NCBI RefSeq assembly: GCF_022376445.1
Contig: NW_025954971.1
Span: 545,856-609,855, forward strand
Length of the DNA: 64,000 nt
Direction: 5' to 3'
Source of the DNA: Fomitopsis serialis
Lineage: Eukaryota > Basidiomycota > Agaricomycetes > Polyporales > Fomitopsidaceae
Part shown: one piece after another, positions 33,700 to 45,707 of the stretch
Layout of the letters: every line of letters begins with the position of its first letter
Position numbering within the stretch: position 1 is the first letter of the stretch
Made by a program: the position numbers and the translations under genes
Notes under the pieces: model-generated
Told to the model about the DNA's origin: nothing
What the model saw: only the letters and a program-made list of their open reading frames with translations
Databases searched by the model: none

Positions 33700-34519
33700 A
33701 GGACCCCCGAAAATTGGCTGAAAGGCCTGAGCCTAATCCAGACAGATTTTGGATAATTTTAGGCCTTGGCCGGATCGGAATCCAGACAAAAAGCTCCATT
33801 TGATGGTCATGCCCGATCTCTTAGTCCAGACATTTCCCTAATAGTAGATCTGGTCGGATACCTGTCCAGACAAGTACATAGAGATACACGGTGGCGCCGC
33901 TGGTGTCTTATGTGTAAATATTCGGTGCCTAAAATGATTCATCCTTACGTGTAATATGTTGGTAATGTGTTTCGATTTACGAGCAAACTCCGTATGGCAA
34001 TGCCTGACTGGCGACTTGCTGTCTGTTAAGTTCAGCAAACGTACGGACTCAATGCAAGGTGACATCATCCAAGAGAAGCACCATGTAATGCCAGCCACGC
34101 AGTTGGTTAGAATTGATTGTATGGTCCCGGAGAATTCGATACAGTCTATGCCTTTCACTCAGTGACACAGAAATACACACAAATATTAACCTAGGAAGAG
34201 GATTAGTAGACTATGTAGTTTGACTGTCACCGTCGAGAATGCTCTCCAGAGCCCTAGAAGAGCAATACAGACAAAAAAAATCGGTTTTATAGAGGCCTGA
34301 TCCGTCAATCCAGACAAAAAATACGAATTTGAAGGCCGGATCCAGCAATCCAGACAAAATCGTAAAATCTGAGGCATGATTCCGTAATCCAGACAATTAA
34401 GGTATCATGACCGACATGCCGGATGGCAATCCAGACATTTTGGCGTTCGGACGTCCAGACGTTTTTGCCAAAATCTGGGACTCCCGGATCTGGCCTTTCA
34501 GCCAATTTTCGGGGGTCCT
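33700..34519. mobile_element. 820-bp non-autonomous DNA transposon with 8-bp target duplication
   Basis: The ends are inverted repeats of 28 bp, starting AGGACCCCCGAAAATTGG at 33700 and mirrored at 34492-34519. The flanks carry a perfect 8-bp duplication, GGTCAGAC (33692-33699 and 34520-34527). Inside, short motifs of the type AATCCAGACA are repeated many times near both ends, always on the plus strand, with GGCC(T/G)GATCCG spacers. No transposase frame is present. An 8-bp duplication fits the hAT or KDZ superfamilies; the subterminal repeats would fit either, and I cannot decide. Confidence 0.88.
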
Positions 34520-34527
34520 GGTCAGAC

Positions 34528-37500
34528 TGCCAGCTGTACATGTGAGCAATTTGCGGGCCTATGCACTGTACCTCCGCCCCCTCCACATTATTCATTACAG
34601 ATCCGAGAGGCGTTGGACCGACAGTCGAGCCCTCAATTTCTGGATAATGATCGGCGCTCGTCAGAACTCGCGAGTAGCTCAGAGGTTCTGCCAAGGCCAC
34701 CCTTCATTACACGTTACCGTCTCTGGATGAGCCAATTCCTTGGCTAGGACAGCACGGTCGACGGGCGCAAAGTGGATGTTATGAAATTTGCGCCGCCACG
34801 ATGCACGAGCGGTCCCAGCATCACGCAACGTTACGCGGCTCGCCCATTATGCTCTTGACGAACTGAGGTGTGTTGTAGTGCGGTGCGTAGGCTTCAGATC
34901 GGCGAAGCGACTCTCGACTCGCGCTGAACTGCGATATTTCAAGGTTTCGGTCTGCTGGAAAGAGGATCTTGCCGTGTCCGACCTGACTTGTGAGTGCATC
35001 TGTTTCACAGCGAAGGTCAAGCGACAGACAAGCTGTAGTACTGCGCGATATTTCCATGTTCCTTCGACCCTGCACTCTTCACACCAAGTGAGTGTCAGTT
35101 TCGGCATTCTTACCGACTGAATTTGGATGTGTGATCCATAAAAGTACATCATAGTTGCGTCTCCGTTGCCAAGACGGGACCGGTCATCGTATGAGGAAGC
35201 TCCACTCGTTCCCGCTATCATTATGGACATGCCTCTGGTCGTTGGCCTTGCCCTCTGGTGGTTATCGGTGAGTACAAGTAGATTCCAATTCCGGTGCTTC
35301 ACGCCGTCAGTGCGTTTGTGTTGCTGAATGTTGCTATGAAGGGTCAAGACAATGGGGATGAATGGTATGGTATCGAAATGCTACCGAGATTCACTGACAG
35401 TGTTATCATCGACTGGCCTACAATTTGAGCATCTCGACGGCTCCTGCAGACTTAAGATGTCTGATGGTGTCAATGTTCTTGAGACGCGCGCCCACCACTA
35501 TTGAGGCTGCGCTGCCATACTCATCTATCAGGTGCTGAGTCATTAGCTGGGAGATGGTAGACCACATGCTGATTGCGGTATGTATCGCCGGCTCGGCAGG
35601 GTACTATTGAGGTCATATCGAGGTAGTAGCTGGTTGCTACACGTCAAGGCCTCGACCACGCGTCGAAATGATTCAACTTTGTACCCCAGCATTGACGCAC
35701 CTTCTGACGAATTGCCCGACATTGACGCTAATCAGATCGCTATCTCAGCGCGTCGTTCAGATCGCCCGATGCCCTTCGATACACTTGATCTAACTGTAGG
35801 AGGAAGCTGCACGTTGCGCGTGGCCCAGGCCCCGAGTGAGACTTATTCCATTGAACAGGCATTGAACTCGAACCTCGTAAGGCGCCAGAAGCAGGTTGAC
35901 GGGAGGGCACCAGCGGCCAAAGAACATCCAGAACTGTCGCTACAATGATGCTGCCTCTTCGCGCAGGCACATATAAGTAGCCATGATATATACCGACGAT
36001 AGGCGGTTCCTTACACGCCAGTAGCGCCACGTACCATACCGTAGATATCTATAACCCTGAAAGAAACATCGATAGTATGTATTCATTCTGTCAGTCGAGT
36101 CGCTAGGCAACTATTGCCCCTCTGCTGGCTGACATCGCTACTCGCTGCACAGCTCTGCAGACGCGGGGTTTATTTCTGTCGATAGAGCGTAGAAGTCAAA
36201 TCCATGCAGATGACTGGCCAAATTCGAAGCTGAGCGCTGAGCGTCAAAATGGGACCACGAGCAGTCCTCAGCGCTTACGGTGCCACCCGGGCGTCTGACT
36301 CTCCGTCGATTCGCATCAAAAATTAGCTATTACGCAGTGAGCGGTGCGCGAGCACCCCTTGACAGGAATACTGGGAAGAACCCTCGGACCAGCGACGGGT
36401 GGGTACATCAGATTCAGAACGCTGTGTGGGTAGACCACCCACCGGGCCGCCACACGTCCACGGCCGCTAAAGGGCCGCACATCATGCATGCACAGTGCAT
36501 ATGCCACCTAACCGCGCAGGCCTCGGCCACGTAGAGTTCCTGGCTGCGTCGACATACTTCTGGGGTCAGTACCGAAGACGCGCGTTCATCCCACTACGCC
36601 TGGTACTAGTAGCCGCTACCAAAGCCGCATCGCCGCAAACTACACCATATTTGGAACGCTCACCACAAGGCGGGGGATCGGGCTGGTGTGCACCCTCATT
36701 TGGCAAGTATTCAAGAACGAGCCACGGCGGAGGTAGATCGAGTTCACCTGCCCCTATGCCGTCCCACTTGTTTCCTGTAATTGTAATTCGGTATCTGCTT
36801 CCGCTGCGCAATTTGTGGAGTGGAAGTCGTCACATGGACGCCTGCTATATGAAAGTAATGATAGTAGTAGACACGAGGCTGCATAAATTGAAGACACGTT
36901 GCAACGGTGCGATATGGTTGCTACGGCATGTTCCACCCCAGACCTCTTGCCGGCAGGGCTGCTCGTCGTTAGCTCCTATACTTAATTGGCCTTGAAGAAC
37001 GATAGTGCAGAGGGCATTGATCCGCGGCCGGCGAGGTCTTCGTTCCGAGACCGGAGCACCCAAGTTCCAACATTCGCGGGATCGTCTGTAGTCTCGGATT
37101 GAACAGTCTGAAGCTGCCGTAGCCTATGTATTCACTTCAATGAGAGCGAGCACCATAAATGAGAGCAGGTTGGTGACGTACATCATAGCTGCGAATATAT
37201 GATTTTCCAACAACAGGGCTACCAGTGGCCAGAGTATGCAGCTGTATGTAGTTGAGACGTAGATCACAGCTAGAAGTAGAGTGTTTGCACTTGCCTGAAT
37301 CGAGGATGGCTTAGTACAAGCGGAACGGATGTCGGGATCCAATCCTACGCCAGTCTACCGAGCCGAACTATCAATAACTGCCACAGCTACAGACCTCGAT
37401 GGGTTATCCATCAGCGGCCCGGGGAGTGGCGCGCACGAGAGGCGTAGTACATACGAGCTCACAATCATTCAGTGCGACGAATGAACGCGATTCGCGACGT

Positions 37501-40104
37501 GTTCGACCACAGCGACGGCCACGCCTAAGGCCTGCCATTGCACGGTGCCAGCGTACCGTGCGATGCACTATATTCCAGTCGCGCGCGCGACAACACGTCC
37601 AAGCGAGCCCCGTCATCTTCCTATTCGATACACGTCCCATTTCTAGGCTTGTCAAGCGGATCGCAGTGAGAATACGAGCCGCCACAAACACGCTCCATGA
37701 TCTGTGCCGCACGGAGGAGCCATGTCCTCTGTCTATATTTGCAGAGGAGCTACAATTTCCCGTATGCGGGCGAGAGGCGTTGCACGACTCGTCAACAACA
37801 CTGGTGCGGGAAATTCGCGATTGGTTCGACCGACAGAATCGTTCAACGGCCATGCTCAAGGCGTGCCTTGATCCACACGGCGCATTGCGACTGTCGCGCG
37901 CGGGCGCATGCCCGGTCGACGCCGGATATCTCCCGATCCTCTTGCTCCACTTCAAGGGGACCACTAGAATGACCGCAAACACCAAGCAAACACGCACCAG
38001 AGTCTTCCGTCTGAACAGGACGCCACGCCCTCGGAGATAGTATTTTATCAGAGGCTTGGAGTTCCCGCGTGCAGGCGCAAGTGAAGCGTGGCGCTTCTGG
38101 TCGCGTTCTTGCGCCGCGTGTGGCCAGGTGTAGCTCCTGCAGGCTTCCTACTCGACGGCAGTTACCGTACGCCATGAGCAGCTGCATCGTGGCGCAAGGA
38201 GACGTAGCGCTGTCGAGAAGAAGTAAACCGCATCACTCGCCGAGAAAACGAGGGAGACCAACTGCAGCACACCGCATGCCAGTAGCGGCTAAGTAGTACC
38301 CGCTGACTGAGAGGAGGTGGCGCAAAAAAGGCTCATAGATGGGGTGATACGTTGGACCGCTGGATCCTTCGTCTCGGCAGTTCTGGGAGCTGAGGACGTC
38401 CCGACAAGATTGCGTCGTGAAGCCCGGATATTCTTCTCAGCTTCTAAATGTCTTGCGCGCTCTGTTTTTCGATTTGCCCGTCACTATAGAGGATATGTCA
38501 GAAAATGGCCTCGCTCGTGGACATGAGCGAGGAGGACAGGGTGATGGGCTCTTGGAGAACCTTGTGTAGCCACCTGGCGCGCAAGGTAAATCATGATCTG
38601 CTGAGCCATAGCGGGACCACCATAGCCCTGAAGAAAAGGCTACCGTCGCCCAATTCCCTTGCGTTGATTGTCACCCATACGCGGCCGGCGTCAGCCTTGA
38701 CACCGAGGGGAGCGCGCGAACAACGGTAAGTGGGCTCTGCCGGCGCCCCCGGCGAATATGGCTGATCAACAGGCAGAACGCCGTGGCTTCTCCCGCGGAG
38801 TAACGGCACCACATCTCCCTGACGCTGCACTGGCGCGGCCGCGGGTGGAAAGTGCGTCCCAGCGTACGGCGTGATCTGGGGATCTGTCGAACGCAAATCC
38901 CGATTGTCGAGATTGATGTGCGCACCCGCGCGCGCCGTACCTCTCTCGCTAAGCCGGCTGGCTTCGCGGGCTAGCAGTTTTTCGATGTGGGTGTGGGTGG
39001 CGCGCCTTCGCGGACGTAGCCGCGGCGTGTTGCCATAGGAAAATTTGTGACGAAGGGCGAAACATGTGAACGTGAGCGTATCGCGGACGGCTAACACAGT
39101 GGCGTTGAATTGAAGAAGACATACTGGGGTTAGAAGGCAGGATGACCCTGGCACGGCAGGCGAAATCACGGATCCAGCACACAAATGTGCGTAGACCGCA
39201 GATAAGTAGATGCTGAGCCACTCTGACGGCCGACGGCCGGTTTCGCACGAGGGACTGCTGCGACTGCTCGTGGCCTGCTTTCACTGGATCGCCTTTCTGT
39301 AAGTACAAGTAAGCGAACACTTGATAATGTAGTGGCTGACGCCCGACATGTCAATTTCCACTGTACGTACCTTTGGCCTTGATATGCGAAATTGACAAAG
39401 CACGCTCTATCGGCATTTTGCACGTTCCATGATGTAGGCCGCATACCTCCTTGGACAGTTGGTCAATTCGCTCTCTGACACATACTCGACATGTGGAGTT
39501 TCGTCTTGCACCGTTGACCGAATCTGCACGAAGCAGAGACCGGTGTTGGGCACAAGCGCCTGTACGCATTCGCGGTACTTGTCTGTGTCACGCACGGGCC
39601 CTTGAGTCAGGCAGATAGAAAAGAGAGGACAATCTCTCGTGCACGCTGCGCTACAGAACGATTAATCCGAGCCACCACACCATCTTGGATAGTTCGAACT
39701 TCGAGCGCATAAAGTATGGAGGCCTAGCAACCGGACCCGGTCTCAAGATGGTGGCGCAGGTGTGGCGTAGCAATCCGCGGCGAACTGCCCAAAAAGGGTC
39801 GCTATTAGAGATTATGTAATCACCGTGCCGCGAACGTGTTTGGCGTGAGAACACGCTCCCGACGGGGCCTCCCCGTCCTCCTCGACGACGGCCAACGCGA
39901 CTGCACGCTACTACGCGGCCTGGCTGATCTTTGTGCAAAAAAGCAACATTCCCGCCAACATCGCATCGGGATCCACATCGAGATGGTAAGTCGCGCTTGC
40001 GCAGATCCAGGCTGCTTTGTGGTCACCACGTTCATCCAAGATAGTCTTTGAAAGGGTTGACGTCGCCGACGTCCGCACAGACGGGCTTTGCGCAGGGCAG
40101 CGCG
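34528..40104. other. 5.6-kb gene-poor stretch
   Basis: Only unconserved frames are seen. The longest are 37399-38040 (plus, 213 codons), 37404-37997 (minus) and 38591-39184 (minus). They overlap each other or lack motifs and splice structure. A minus frame at 37124-37342 has two hydrophobic segments but no context. I found no transposon ends, RNA gene or decayed member of the ART or NADAR families that I can defend. Confidence 0.4.
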
Positions 40105-40630
40105 ATGGATGGGGCACCAGTGGCATCGTCGTCCTCAGCAGCGGTGCCGATGCCGCCTGAACTCGAACAGACATTAACCGTGCTCTCCTCACACCGATCG
40201 GTCCTGGGCTACATGCTCCTCACGCGTAGCCATCCCATCACGATCATCCGACATTCGGGTGTCGTCTTCGAAGGCGAGCAAGGGCGGAAATACGCGAGCG
40301 CAGTTGGGCGGATCGTCGATAGCGTGCATCGGGGGCTGGAGGAGGTCAGCAGCGACCAGTCAGAGCCGGTACGTCCTCCCTGCCCGCGGCCGAGGCCCGT
40401 CCGATAGTCCGAGCGATACTGACAAGTTATCCCTTGCACGACTTCGACCGTCGCTGCCGCCAGGATGATATGCGGTTTATGCGAATCCGCACGAAACGGC
40501 ACGAAATCATGATCTCGCCCGGTACGTCACGCGCACCTACTGGACCTGACTCCCGCGAACGCCGCGTCTCATGGTTTGCGTTGCAGACGAGCGGTACCTT
40601 CTCGCAGTGCTCCACGACCCTGCATCATGA
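40105..40630 (+). CDS. Dynein light chain, roadblock/LC7 type
   Basis: This is a small light chain that binds the dynein intermediate chain and acts in microtubule transport. The three exons are 40105-40368, 40464-40521 and 40587-40630, 366 nt in total, or 121 aa. The start MDGAPVASSSS follows an in-frame upstream Met at 40048 that lies outside the family core. The roadblock pattern is clear: LEQTLTVLSSHRSVLGYMLL, PITIIRHSG, YASAVGRIVDSV, then DDMRFMRIRTKRHEIMISP across the second exon, and DERYLLAVLHDP at the end. The length fits the family (about 100-120 aa), with a short Ser/Ala-rich N-terminal extension. No defects are seen. Confidence 0.9.
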
Positions 40631-41858
40631 AGGCTACTACTTACTGGTACGGTGCGATAACGTTCAGTTTGTGTGGTCGACTTCTAGTGTATTGTGTACG
40701 TTTTGGCTTGATACCCTGCCCTCCTTCGTTCGGTGCGCCGTCGCGTGACCAGGGGTTGTAGTCGCCGTCGTTCAAGCGTGGTCCAGAAGGGTGTGATACA
40801 TGCATCCGCCTCCTATATGCCACTGGGCAGGGCTGATGTGGCGCAAGGCCTTGCTCGGTGTGACTGTCGTTGCGATAGGCGAGGAGAAATATTGCGATCA
40901 TGCGCCACATGGAATGGGACCGGGGACTGGTGTGTCCCTGTTTCCCTCGCCGAAGCCGCCGCCCTGCTCAAATCGTGATCTAAAGTGCGTCTTCTGAACC
41001 CGCTGACATAAGCTGCTCCCGCCTCTAACGCTTATCTGTGCACTTGCCGTACGCGTTTGTTCTACGCCCAGGGGCGGCGCGCCCTGACTCTGTCTGACTG
41101 GGGCGTGTCGGGCGCACCGAACGTGGGCAGTCTCAAATAGAGGCATGTTGACTGAGCCTGACTCTGCGCGATCTCGTTCAAGATGGCGGGCCGCCGTGTA
41201 TAGCAGGACACGGCCAAGCCGACGGAGAGACGCACGCGGCACTTATTTCACCATGGCGAAGTCTCGACCCTGAGAGCTTCGCGCTGCTAGCACAGTAGCA
41301 TCACCAAAAATGGCTATCTCGCCAGGCTACTCCCGAACAACTCGGAAAACGTGCAATTTCGCTTTGTCCCCGTCGCGTATGACGTGCGCCTTGGCTGCCG
41401 CGGCCGTGCATTGTGTGCGCAAGACTGCCAGACCGTGGCGAGCTCAGGTTGAGTGTGCGCCGACGTGCCCGCCCATGACCATGCTCAGGGGTCGCGGGCG
41501 AGGCTGGCCAGATAGGCATGACCGGTTGCGCCCGCATGCTCGGTTCGTGATGTTTCCTGTCCATCACGCCTCTGACGGCGTGCGGAGTTACAGCCTCCGT
41601 TAGCCAGATCGCCACTTCATTCCAGATCGCCCCGCCCGCACAATCGAGATGCGACATCTCGCACGCTGGGCACAGTCACACCAACAATGAATTCTCGCCG
41701 TATTTTTGTGCCCTATTTTCCCGGTCCTTTATTCGTCGCGTCCAATCCAGGCCTGCCGCCCGCATTGCATATTACATCCTCGCCCTCCAGCGTCCCTCCC
41801 CTCTATTCCCACCGAGATAGCACGTCGTCTTGTACGGCGCGTGCGAGTCGCCGTCACC
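40631..41858. other. Intergenic region upstream of the Zn(II)2Cys6 gene
   Basis: No gene is recognised. The last 150 bp before the start codon are pyrimidine-rich, as in many fungal promoters. Confidence 0.45.
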
Positions 41859-43400
41859 ATGTCCTCTAGGTCCTCTGCGTCCGCCACCCCTTCGCCTCAT
41901 ACCGGACCCTGGCACCTCCCACCCGCCGCGCGTCGTAGCAGGGCTGCCGCCGCGGGCCTCCACCTCATCTTCGACTCTGCCTCGGACCGCAACTCAGACT
42001 CGTGCGCGGACTCGCCGAGCAGCTACTCGGACGCGTCCTTCTCCTCCGTCTCCTCGTCCAGCGGGCCCGCCACCCCCCTCAGCCGCCCGTCCTCGCCCGC
42101 GATCGTCTCCGCCGCGGAGCACCTGGACAGCGAGGACTGCTGGAACCTCATCCCGTACCACGTCCCCTGGGGCAACGAGTACTGCGACTACACCCCCGGG
42201 ACGCTCCCCGGCCCGGACGGCCAGTGCTTCTTCCTCCGCTCGCCCACCCCGCTCAAGTACAAGCGCACCGTGCGCGCATGCACAAAGTGCCGCGACAGGA
42301 AGGCGAAGGTACGTCCGCGCCCCGTCCTCCTCTCTCTTCTCTCCCTGCCCCGTCCGCACCCGCCTCACGCCGCCCGCGACAGTGCTCGGGCGACCGCCCC
42401 GCGTGCGTGCGCTGCGTGAGCCGCGGCTACATCTGCCAGTACGACCCCGAGGAGCCAAAACGCGCCAAGGGCCCCGAGCTCGCGCGGCAGCGCCGGCGCG
42501 ACAAGCCCGACCGCACCGTCTCGCAGTCCACCACGCCCGGCGCGGGCGCGTCGTCGTCGCTGAGCGTGCCGCCGCTCGCGTCGGACCCCATGCACTTCTC
42601 GCCGAAACACGAAGAGGTCGACCTGCTCACGGAGCTCGGTGGGTTCGCGTACCCCTTCACGGACGGCCACGCACATGCGGATCCCTGGGCTGCATCGCAG
42701 ACGCACCAGGCTGTGCCGCCCGAGGCATCCCACCCAGCTCCGGGCGCGGCAGCGGGCTATCCCATAGCCCCGCCGCAGGACTCGCCCCGCTCCCACTCCC
42801 TGCTCCTCCAGCAAGACGAGACCCACGTCGCGCCCCCGAGCCTGCACATGGACCCCGCGTACTCGTGGCCGTACCCTGACCCCGGCGCCGCGGCGCACCC
42901 CGACATCCCCGCGTCCGTCCACGCCCCGCGCCCCATGCGCCGCGCGCAGGTGCCCTTCCTCGCCGCGCCTCAGCGCCCGCAGCCACCCCCCGCGGCCGCG
43001 CCGCCCATCGCGATCCCGCAACCGCCCATCCTCCAGGCCGCCCTGATGCCCGTCGCGGAGCCCGCCCCGGAGCCGCAGCCGGAGCCCGCATGGCAGAACT
43101 ACGCGCAGGCGGGGCTCGACGCGTTCGCCGCGCAGTCCGCGCAGGAGCTCGTCCACGGCTACATGCCGTACGAGTGCGTGCTTCCCGCCCCTCCCGTGCT
43201 GACACCCCGCGCTGACACACGCTCTCATTCTCGACCCGCACAGCTACGCACCCGCATACGCGTACACGCACGCGGCGGCGCAGGAGCACGCGGCGCAGGC
43301 GTACTACGACATGGCGATGTACGGCCAGGACGTCGGCGTCGCGCCCGCGGCGACGTACGGCGCGCCCGCGCCCCCGCCGTACGTCTCGTACGCCGCATAG
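41859..43400 (+). CDS. Zn(II)2Cys6 transcription factor
   Basis: The three exons are 41859-42308, 42383-43167 and 43244-43400, ending with TAG at 43398-43400. They encode about 463 aa. The fungal binuclear zinc cluster, CTKCRDRKAKC then SGDRPACVRCVSRGYIC, spans the first intron, and all six Cys are present with normal spacing. Upstream is a Ser-rich region with ESCWNLIPYHVPWGNEYC-like aromatic sequence; downstream is a basic linker (KRAKGPELARQRRRDK) and a long Pro/Ala/Gln-rich region ending in Tyr/Ala-rich sequence (AYYDMAMYGQDVG). No fungal-specific middle homology domain is seen. It is a likely nuclear DNA-binding regulator; target unknown. The coding DNA is very GC-rich. Confidence 0.9.
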
Positions 43401-43506
43401 GCTTATCTCGCGCTGCTCCCGTCCGCTCGTCGTCCTGCTCTGCTGTTCTCGCCTCGCCTCGCATCCCCCGTACATACGCCGCCCGTGTATATAGCCTGTA
43501 CGTGTA

Positions 43507-45707
43507 CCCCCGCCCCCGCCCCGCACTCACCCTCATTGCCACTGCGCCTCGCCCCCGGGATACCGTACCGCGCATCCCCGGCCGACTGCCTGCTCGCCCA
43601 TCTATTTATCCTCCTTGTCACATTACCGCCTGCCCGCTTCCACATCCCTCTCTCCCTCCCTCTCCCTCTCTCTGACTCGTTCTCTGTTTCTGTCTCTCGC
43701 TTTGCGTTTGCGTCCGGATCGTTGTTTGGGACACTTGCGGCTCGGTTCGGTTACTTATTTAGTCGCGTCATCATCGTTTCAAGTTGGTCCGGTTGCATCC
43801 ATCCCCTCCCCCTCCCCACGTCTCTTCCTCGCTCGCTCGTCGCATCCCGCCCAGTACCATACCCGCATCACACACACATATATACACACTCGTGTCCTTC
43901 TCCCATCGCGCCGCGCCGCTCGTAAGTAAGTAAGTCGCAGTGAAACTCGAAACTCGTCCGCGCGTCGTGCGAACGTGGGCGCGGCCCGCCGCCCGCGCGG
44001 TGCTTCTAGCGGGCGCGCCCTGCGTGACGGGGGCGCGGCCCGCCCCTGCACGCGCTGACACATCCCGTCGCGGTCATGGCGCGTCTGCCCGAGCATCCCG
44101 CCGACGTCTGGCAGTGGCGTCGTCGCGAAGGTAACGCTGCTAGCTGGTGGCGCACGGACCCCCTGTGGCGCACACGGCAGGGGCGGGGCCGTACTGCGTT
44201 CATGATAGGGACGCACGGTATGTCCAGACACACACTGGGATTGCGGATAGAGTGGATACGCGCTGGGGCGGCGTGGGGCGACGATGCGCCGCGGTGCCTG
44301 TCCGCTGCGCTCGGACTCGGGAGCGAGAGCCTGAGCGAGGCTGAGGGCCGAGGCAGGCACCGAGCAGGTCGAACGGAGGCTCACGCGGGGGGCGGAGGGC
44401 TGAGGAGGTGAACTGCACGCGCGGCGCGAGATCGACGACGCGCCGGGTGCCGATCGACGACGTGTGGCGCAGGTTCATTAAACTGATGCGTGGACAGGAT
44501 GCTGGGAGCCCCGCGCTTCCGCTTCCCTGCGCTCTCTACGCGGGCTTGACGACCATTGCGTTTGTCAGCTGCGGTGCGGTGCGTCATGGTCGTGTGCGGG
44601 TGTCACGGTGCGCCGTTGGGTGTCTTGGGCCATGTCGTGAAGCCATTGAGTCGCGGGTTGCTGTCTTTTCTGTTCTTACCCTGGGATGGGCATGCACAGG
44701 GCGGAGACACGCTGCGGCGGTCCCTCGGGAGTGCAACACGCCTGGTGCGATGTTCAGTGTTTGGTTCGGTCGAGATTATATGCTGCTTGCATATTGGAGG
44801 CGCAGGGACGGTCAAGTCCTGCGGTTCATTGATGCTGCACCTCCGAGCCCATTCTGAAGCGATCATCGCGTTCACGCAGGGCAATGACCTGCACAAATGA
44901 CGATCAATATATGCGTGCCCAGATATTAATCTGCGAGGTAGGCTCGTGTCCCGCCGTTGATGGAGACTGACCTGTGCGAGCTGGTGTGCCGTTGACGGCT
45001 AGCTATATGCCATGGAGAGGCTAACGCTGGACCTGATTGACCTGACCCGGCAATAGGCTACAGATGAATTGCCCTCGCGCGAATATTCAACCTTGTCCTC
45101 ACAGCAGCCCTCTGGAACGCAGCACCGAGTGGAGGACCACTGGCGCAAGACCGCATCCGCGTCGGTCCGGCAGGTGGACCGCAGAGCTCGAGGGGGAGCG
45201 GGCGACGTCGCCCCGCGAAGCAGGCTACTACTGGCGGTACACGCGGCAGGGATCGTACGTACGGTACGCCTCTCGCAGCTGACTAGGACTGATGCGGGGT
45301 GTGTCGAGCAGGAGGAGCAGGAGTTGCCACCCGACGTGCCCGATATCGGGGGCCTCCCAAATTGCAATTGCACGGCGCACGAGCAGCCACGCGTGAGACA
45401 GATTCGGACCGTGCAGCGCGATCGTTGCCGCACGCCCTACGTGCGCGCGCGGGCCCTCCCTCCTCACGCAGCCGCTTGCGACGCTGAGAGCGGGATGGGC
45501 CGTGCGCGGGCACGTACGAGCGCAGACAAGGACAAGGCGGCTCCCGTGCGAAGCGTGATACGCGCATTCGTGGGACGCGCACGCCGGACGTGGACGAGTC
45601 TGCGTACGCATGCAGTGCTGTTGGTTGCCAGACGGCGCGGCCCCGCGCCAGATCCATCCTGGCCTCGAGGCTCCTCGAGGGGCTGCGAACCGCGCGAGCG
45701 TCGGAAG
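43507..45707 (+). repeat. Direct segmental duplication, copy 1
   Basis: This matches 52097-54388 in the same orientation, beginning in the 3' flank of the Zn(II)2Cys6 gene. Markers common to both are the CCGCGCATCC...CGGCCGACTG block, the GAACTCGAAACT block, a CTCGAGGCTCCTCGAGGGGC palindrome near the end, and GTGTCGAGCAGGAGG. The copies differ by many small insertions and deletions. No open frame is conserved between them, so the content is probably untranslated or regulatory. Confidence 0.85.

Noticed and set aside
37399..38040. 213-codon plus frame and overlapping 197-codon minus frame
   Set aside because: They mirror each other, contain no domain or splice sites, and have a composition typical of chance frames in this GC range.
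41830..43675. Other long frames over the Zn(II)2Cys6 gene (up to 557 codons in a fused frame, 289 on minus)
   Set aside because: High GC makes stops rare. The chosen exons are supported by the six-Cys motif crossing an intron and by matching phases.
43771..44384. Minus frames present in both segmental copies (43.8-44.4 and 52.3-52.8 kb)
   Set aside because: The shared peptide pieces fall in different frames in the two copies, so selection for protein is unlikely.
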